Below are positions 30,217-34,250 of a DNA stretch of 34,250 bases, piece after piece. A model generated the notes under the pieces. The model saw only the letters and a program-made list of their open reading frames with translations. It was not told the DNA's origin and searched no databases. The stretch's first letter is position 1. Every line of letters begins with the position of its first letter. Made by a program: the position numbers and the translations under genes. Origin of the DNA: Anaerolineae bacterium (lineage in GTDB: Bacteria > Chloroflexota > Anaerolineae > Aggregatilineales > Phototrophicaceae). The stretch is from positions 1-34,250 of the forward strand of contig JANWYT010000009.1 in the NCBI GenBank assembly GCA_025055175.1, read 5' to 3'.

Positions 30217-31910
30217 CTGCACCTCTGGCCAGCGCCGAAGTCGTCCAGGCTATCGCGCCACCGCCACCTGACCTGCAAGCCGCTCAGGAGGCCACCAATG
30301 CGCAAGTGGCCGGCGCTTCGGGTTTGCTGGCCCTGGGCAACGTCGCCAGTCGCGTGTTGGGCCTGCTGCGCGAGACCGCCCTGACCTACTTCTTCGGGGC
30401 CACTGCTGCTGTCGATGCCTTCCTGGTGGCGACCATTGTCCCTAAAGCGCTCTACGACCTGCTCATCGGCGGCCACATCAACGGAGCTATCGTGCCAGTG
30501 CTGAGCGAAGTCGCCAGCACGAAAGGCCGTCTGGAGCTATGGCGCGTCCTCAGCGCCCTGGCCAGCCTCGTGTTGGTGGCCCTGACCGGGCTAGTGCTGC
30601 TGCTACAAGTCTTCGCCTATCCCGTCGTCCAGGTGGCTGGCGGCGGCGCCGATCCCACCACGCTGAGTCTAGCCAGCGAGCTGCTGCGCCTGACCAGCCT
30701 CGCCCTGATCTTCCTGGGGCTATTCGCCGTCTTCAGCGGGGCGCTGATCGCACTCAAGCGTTTCAGCCTGACGGCCTTCGCTGGCGCGATCTTCAACGGT
30801 TGCATTGCCCTGGCGACAGTGGCCTTTGCGCCGCCGCTCATGCCGCTGCTGAACGATGATCCGCTGCGACCCGTCGTGTTGGGGCGCGACAGTGGCGCGA
30901 TCGCCGTCGTGGCGCTGGGATGGGTGATGGGTGCAGCAGTTCAGATGGGACTCATGCTGCTAGGCCTGCGCGGAGCGCGCTTGCGCTTCAGCCTAGATTG
31001 GCGTCATCCTGCCTTGCGCCACATTGCGCTGCTGTACGCGCCGGTCATGTTCTCGCTGGTGATGGACACGCTCATCATCCGCCCCTTCAGCTATAACTTG
31101 GCCAGCCGCACCGGCAGCGGCAGCATTGCCTACATGAACTGGGCCACGACGCTCATACAATTCCCGCAGGGGCTGGTGGCGACGGCCATCAGCGTCGCCA
31201 TTCTGCCTACGCTAGCGGGCCTGGCTGCCTTGCGCGACAGCGACGCAGTGCGTGGCTTCCGCGACACGCTAGGCCTGGGCCTGCGCCTGACGACCATCCT
31301 CATCATCCCTTCGACTCTAGGCCTGGCGGTCATGGCCCATCCGATTATCGTCCTGCTGTTCCAACATGGGGCTTTCACAGCGGCAGACACGATCGTCACG
31401 ACGCAGGCCTTACACCTCTACTTGATTGGCCTACCCTTTGCAGCGCTGGACTTGCTGCTAGTCTACGCCTTCTATGCTCGCAAAGACACCCTCACGCCGG
31501 CCCTGATCGGCGTCTTCAGCCTGGGGGTGTACATGGTGTGCGCTCTAGCCTTGTTGGAGCGCCACGGCCTGTTCAGCCTGATGATCGCCGACAGCGTCAA
31601 ACACATCGTCCATGCGGTTCTCTCAGCAGCTTGGCTTCATCGGCGCATGGGCGGCTTTGGGCCTCAGCGCCTGTGGCTCACGCTGACCAAGACGCTAATC
31701 GCGACAGGCTGTATGGCCGTGCTAGGGACTCTCATCCTGCCTCCGCTGACGGCTTGGCTTGGCACAGACGTGCTATGGCGCGAAGCGGCGCTGGTGCTGA
31801 TCTGCGGTGGAGCATGCGTAACCACCTTCTTCTTGGTGGCTTATGGGCTGCGCCTAGAAGAGCTACACTGGCTGATGGGCCTGCTCAGGCGTCGTCTGCT
31901 GCGCGGATGA
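30213..31910 (+). CDS. murJ: MurJ/MviN lipid II flippase
   Basis: 565 residues, about 14 hydrophobic segments. The N-terminal GLLALGNVASRVLGLLRETALTYFFG pattern, KALYDLLIGGHINGAIVPVLSE, and internal RTGSGSIAYMNWATTLIQFPQGL are the MurJ/MVIN signature of the MOP exporter superfamily. It flips lipid-linked peptidoglycan precursor across the membrane. A 38-residue polar N-terminal extension with PPPPPD precedes the first segment. ATG overlaps the stop of the preceding gene. The last 26 bases overlap coaBC on the other strand. Confidence 0.93.
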   Translation: MTAPLASAEVVQAIAPPPPDLQAAQEATNAQVAGASGLLALGNVASRVLGLLRETALTYFFGATAAVDAFLVATIVPKALYDLLIGGHINGAIVPVLSEVASTKGRLELWRVLSALASLVLVALTGLVLLLQVFAYPVVQVAGGGADPTTLSLASELLRLTSLALIFLGLFAVFSGALIALKRFSLTAFAGAIFNGCIALATVAFAPPLMPLLNDDPLRPVVLGRDSGAIAVVALGWVMGAAVQMGLMLLGLRGARLRFSLDWRHPALRHIALLYAPVMFSLVMDTLIIRPFSYNLASRTGSGSIAYMNWATTLIQFPQGLVATAISVAILPTLAGLAALRDSDAVRGFRDTLGLGLRLTTILIIPSTLGLAVMAHPIIVLLFQHGAFTAADTIVTTQALHLYLIGLPFAALDLLLVYAFYARKDTLTPALIGVFSLGVYMVCALALLERHGLFSLMIADSVKHIVHAVLSAAWLHRRMGGFGPQRLWLTLTKTLIATGCMAVLGTLILPPLTAWLGTDVLWREAALVLICGGACVTTFFLVAYGLRLEELHWLMGLLRRRLLRG

Positions 31911-33135
31911 GGCGAGCCACTTCGTCGACGATCCGCTCGGCGACAGCTTGTTTGCTCAACAGGGGCAAGGCCTCAGGAGCTTGAGCGGGGCGCAACAGGA
32001 CGACGCGATTCGTATCGACAGCGAAGCCGGCGTCGGGCGCGCTGACGTCGTTGGCCACCAACAAATCAAGTCGTTTGGTGCTGAGCTTGGCTTGGGCGTT
32101 GGCCAGCAAGTCATGGCTTTCGGCGGCGAAGCCCACGACGACTCGCGGCCAACCGCTGGCGGCGCGGACTTCAGCCACGCGCAGCAGCACGTCGGCAGTG
32201 CGGCCAAGCGTCAAGGTCAGGCCCTCATCGTCCGATTTTTTAATCTTGCGGTCGGCGGCCTGCTGCGGGCGAAAATCAGCCACCGCCGCTGCCATAATGA
32301 GGGCATCGGCCTGGGGAATAGAAGCCAGGACAGCTTCCAGCACGTCGGCCGCGCTCTCCACTTGGATAAAGCGCACACCGACGGGAGCAAGCAGATGAGC
32401 GCTGCTGATGAGCGTCACCTGTGCGCCAGCGTCCAGTGCTGCCTGAGCGATGGCATAGCCCTGCTTGCCGCTAGAATGGTTGCCTACGTAGCGCACTGGA
32501 TCAATAGCTTCGCGCGTGCCGCCTGCGGTGACGACGATGCGCCGTCCTGCCAGCGCACCCCAGCGCATGCCCAAGAGATGGCGCAGATGACCAATCAGGG
32601 CAGGGACTTCGGGCAGGCGTCCGCGTCCTTCTAGGCCACTGGCGAAGCGTCCCCAGACGGGTTCAATTACTGCTGCGCCGCGCTGGAGCAAGGTTTGCAC
32701 GTTGGCTTGAGTGGCGGGATGTTCGTACATGCTGCCATCCATGGCCGGCGCCAAGATGAGCGGGCAACGCGCCGCCAGCGCTGTCACGCTCAGCAGATCA
32801 TCGGCTAGGCCCTGGGCCAGCTTGGCCAGGGTGTTGGCGCTGCACGGGGCGATGAACAAAACGTCTGCCCCTTCTCCCAGGCCGACATGAGCGATGTGCG
32901 TCGGCAAGCCAGCGCTGCCACCCTGCCACAGGTCAGTGTAGACGGGCCTGCCCGTGACAGCCTGGAAGGTGAGCGGCGTCACGAACCGTTGCGCCGACTC
33001 GGTCATGACGACATCAACGCGCGCACCAGTCTGCGTCAATTTGCTAGCCAGATCGGCAGCTTTGTAGACGGCGATGCTGCCCGTCACTCCCAAGACGATC
33101 CGTTTGCCCGCCAGCAAGCGAATTGGCTCGCTCAT
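31885..33135 (-). CDS. coaBC: Bifunctional phosphopantothenoylcysteine decarboxylase / phosphopantothenate-cysteine ligase
   Basis: 416 residues, the full Dfp length. The flavoprotein half has GKRIVLGVTGSIAVYKAADL, THIAHVGLGEGADV with the catalytic His, and APAMDGSMYEHP. The ligase half has GRRIVVTAGGTREAIDPVRYVGNHSSG, the KIKK lysines near 290 and GFAAES. It performs two steps of coenzyme A synthesis in the cytosol. The PAMN motif reads PAMD, a variant found in other bacteria. ATG 33135 is three bases from the stop of the receiver gene, so they share a transcript. Confidence 0.95.
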   Translation of the reverse strand: MSEPIRLLAGKRIVLGVTGSIAVYKAADLASKLTQTGARVDVVMTESAQRFVTPLTFQAVTGRPVYTDLWQGGSAGLPTHIAHVGLGEGADVLFIAPCSANTLAKLAQGLADDLLSVTALAARCPLILAPAMDGSMYEHPATQANVQTLLQRGAAVIEPVWGRFASGLEGRGRLPEVPALIGHLRHLLGMRWGALAGRRIVVTAGGTREAIDPVRYVGNHSSGKQGYAIAQAALDAGAQVTLISSAHLLAPVGVRFIQVESAADVLEAVLASIPQADALIMAAAVADFRPQQAADRKIKKSDDEGLTLTLGRTADVLLRVAEVRAASGWPRVVVGFAAESHDLLANAQAKLSTKRLDLLVANDVSAPDAGFAVDTNRVVLLRPAQAPEALPLLSKQAVAERIVDEVARLIRAADDA

Positions 33136-33138
33136 GGT

Positions 33139-33519
33139 TTAGCTCAGGCCCAGGGCGCTTTCGATAGCTGCGATCAGCTCGCGCCTATCGAAAGGTTTAA
33201 TCAGGTAGCGGTAGACGGCCTGAATCTTGCCGACGACTCGGTTGGCTGGATCGCTCTGGGCAGTGGTGACGATGACCGGAATCTGACGATCGGGATAGCG
33301 CTGGTTCATGTACTCAAGCACATACCAGCCGCTCAAGCCAGGCAAATTTAAGTCTAACAGCACGATGTCTGGGCGACGTGCATCGAGCATGGCGACGGCT
33401 TGCTCACCATCGGCGGCGTGCTGAGCCGTGAAGCCAGCCCGTCTGAGGACAATCTGGTTGAAGTTGGCCAGTTCCTGGTCATCCTCGACCATCAAAATAT
33501 AAAACTCGGAACGTTCCAT
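33139..33519 (-). CDS. Single-domain response regulator (CheY-like receiver)
   Basis: 126 residues, a receiver domain only. VEDD (Glu12, Asp13, Asp14) binds metal, Asp56 in VLLDLNLPG accepts phosphate, Thr86 and Lys108 (YLIKPF) complete the switch. There is no output domain, so it must act by binding a partner. It precedes coaBC on the same transcript. A cognate kinase is not adjacent; the GAF histidine kinase at 1.8-4.1 kb is only a possibility. Confidence 0.93.
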   Translation of the reverse strand: MERSEFYILMVEDDQELANFNQIVLRRAGFTAQHAADGEQAVAMLDARRPDIVLLDLNLPGLSGWYVLEYMNQRYPDRQIPVIVTTAQSDPANRVVGKIQAVYRYLIKPFDRRELIAAIESALGLS

Positions 33520-33565
33520 GCGTCATCGTCTGCCTGTGCGTCTAGCCGATCGATAGTTTGAAAAC

Positions 33566-33574
33566 ATTGTAGCA
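33566..33574 (-). promoter_or_regulatory. Extended -10 promoter TGCTACAAT of the receiver-coaBC unit
   Basis: TG-n-TACAAT on the minus strand, 46 bases before ATG 33519; no strong -35. Same form as the surE copy 2 promoter. Confidence 0.6.
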
Positions 33575-33643
33575 CGTTTCAGATTGGTATAGGCGAATAG
33601 TCAGGTCAGGCAACAAGATGAAGTCATCACTCACGACCAGACA

Positions 33644-33652
33644 TGTTACAAT
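33644..33652 (+). promoter_or_regulatory. Extended -10 promoter TGTTACAAT of the Uma2 gene
   Basis: TG-n-TACAAT, 47 bases before ATG 33700. It stands back to back with the receiver promoter, about 70 bases apart. The ribosome site AGAAGGAG is at 33687-33694. Confidence 0.6.
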
Positions 33653-33699
33653 GCACCTAGCTCAACCACCGAAGACAAGAGTTGTCAGAAGGAGTGCGG

Positions 33700-34250
33700 A
33701 TGGTCTTGGTCATGCCGCAGGCGCGCCTGAGCGCCGAAGAGTTTGAAGCCCTGGCCCAGCAACCCCAATACGCCGACGCGCGCCTGGAATTCATCGCCGG
33801 GGAGGTCTACGAAGTGCCGAGCAACAACCTAGCTTCACATGTGGCAGCAAACATACTGATCGAGATCGGTTTGTACCTTAAGCAAAATCCAATCGGCTGG
33901 CTGACGGGCGCAGACGGCGGCTACCGCGTCGGCACAGACCGCTACATCCCTGACCTCGCCTACAATTCCTACGCGCGCCAGGCGGCCATCCCCGACCAAG
34001 GCGGCTACAACCCCGTGCCACCTGACCTGGTGGTCGAGGTCATCCCTGATGTGGACAACCGCAAAGAAGCCGACATGCTGCGCCTCAAGCTCTCGTCTTA
34101 CCTGGCACAGGGGACGACCGTCTGGGTGATCGTGCCGCAGGAGCGGCGCGTCGAAGTCCACGCCCCTGGCCGCAACAGCCTGGCCCTGAGCGAGCAGGAC
34201 ACGCTGGACGGCGGGGCGGTCTTGCCTGGCTTCCGCGTGGCCGTCAAAGA
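33700..34250 (+). CDS. Uma2-family protein (putative restriction-endonuclease fold), cut by the window edge
   Basis: At least 183 residues, with no stop before the edge. The pattern runs MTxxEFEAL-like N-terminus, LEFIAGEVYEVP, SHVAANILIEIG, YIPDLAY, PPDLVVEVIPDVDNRKEAD, LRLKLSSYLAQGTTVWVIVP and RRVEVHAPG. This is the Uma2/DUF820 family with its PD-(D/E)xK-type core: Asp in YIPDLAY and Glu in VVEV. Family members are abundant in Cyanobacteria and Chloroflexota, with no settled function. The expected length is about 185-195, so only a few residues are missing. Confidence 0.9.
   Translation, partial: MVLVMPQARLSAEEFEALAQQPQYADARLEFIAGEVYEVPSNNLASHVAANILIEIGLYLKQNPIGWLTGADGGYRVGTDRYIPDLAYNSYARQAAIPDQGGYNPVPPDLVVEVIPDVDNRKEADMLRLKLSSYLAQGTTVWVIVPQERRVEVHAPGRNSLALSEQDTLDGGAVLPGFRVAVK

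Noticed and set aside
31948..32634. A 228-codon plus-strand frame opposite coaBC
   Set aside because: CoaBC motifs are unambiguous on the other strand, and the product has no recognisable domain.
32740..32770. PAMD instead of PAMN in CoaBC, considered as loss of decarboxylase function
   Set aside because: The same variant occurs in other apparently functional CoaBC proteins, to my knowledge, and all other motifs are intact.

Overview
The window reads as ordinary chromosomal DNA of a high-GC bacterium, most probably a Chloroflexota (Anaerolineae-like) lineage. This is an inference, not a measured placement. It rests on secreted or membrane proteins joined by Pro/Thr-rich linkers, PPC-domain lipoproteins, a GAF-type multi-membrane histidine kinase, an acyl-ACP-reductase-like dehydrogenase, a Uma2-family protein, and dense gene packing with many 1-10 nt junctions. 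I see no rRNA, tRNA, insertion sequence, prophage, CRISPR array or plasmid function. Base and codon use look uniform, so there is no obvious island.

Layout. 1-1.8 kb: a GT-C membrane glycosyltransferase (AftB/ZomB-like) broken by a frameshift. 1.8-5.8 kb (minus): a two-gene unit of an AlbA/Schlafen-type transcriptional regulator and a GAF histidine kinase. 5.9-7.7 kb (plus): a radical SAM/SPASM enzyme coupled to a methyltransferase. 7.8-12.0 kb: a 1404-residue membrane-anchored kinase-like protein with a degenerate catalytic loop, a helical middle and an outer domain. 12.0-14.5 kb (minus): a small unknown gene, then surE, an alpha/beta hydrolase and sixA overlapping as an operon. 14.8-18.0 kb (plus): a small beta-rich protein, a PPC lipoprotein and an HtrA protease. 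18.0-18.4 kb (minus): a zinc-ribbon protein. 18.7-20.3 kb (plus): a FAD oxidoreductase behind a perfect palindrome. 20.3-22.8 kb (minus): a secreted protein built from a duplicated triple repeat, and a second surE. 23.0-25.6 kb (plus): a sugar-nucleotide epimerase, a pentapeptide protein and the acyl-ACP-reductase-like enzyme. 25.6-26.7 kb (minus): a secreted C39-like peptidase with TPRs under a Fur-like box. 26.9-27.8 kb (plus): an FkbM methyltransferase. 27.8-29.2 kb (minus): enoyl-CoA hydratase and a degenerate phosphoesterase-like protein. 29.3-31.9 kb (plus): an RfaE2-type nucleotidyltransferase, a small unknown protein and MurJ. 31.9-33.5 kb (minus): a lone receiver protein and CoaBC. 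33.7 kb to the edge: Uma2.

Common themes are the cell envelope (glycosyltransferase, epimerase, FkbM, RfaE2-like, MurJ, HtrA, PPC and repeat proteins) and phospho-signalling (histidine kinase, receiver, SixA, kinase-like protein). Promoters are unusually legible: several are extended -10 boxes of the form TGnTAYAATG, and they often decide which start codon is right. The best candidates for new biology are the duplicated-triad repeat protein, the acyl-ACP-reductase-like enzyme, the kinase-like receptor with a rewritten catalytic loop, and the two palindromic operators.
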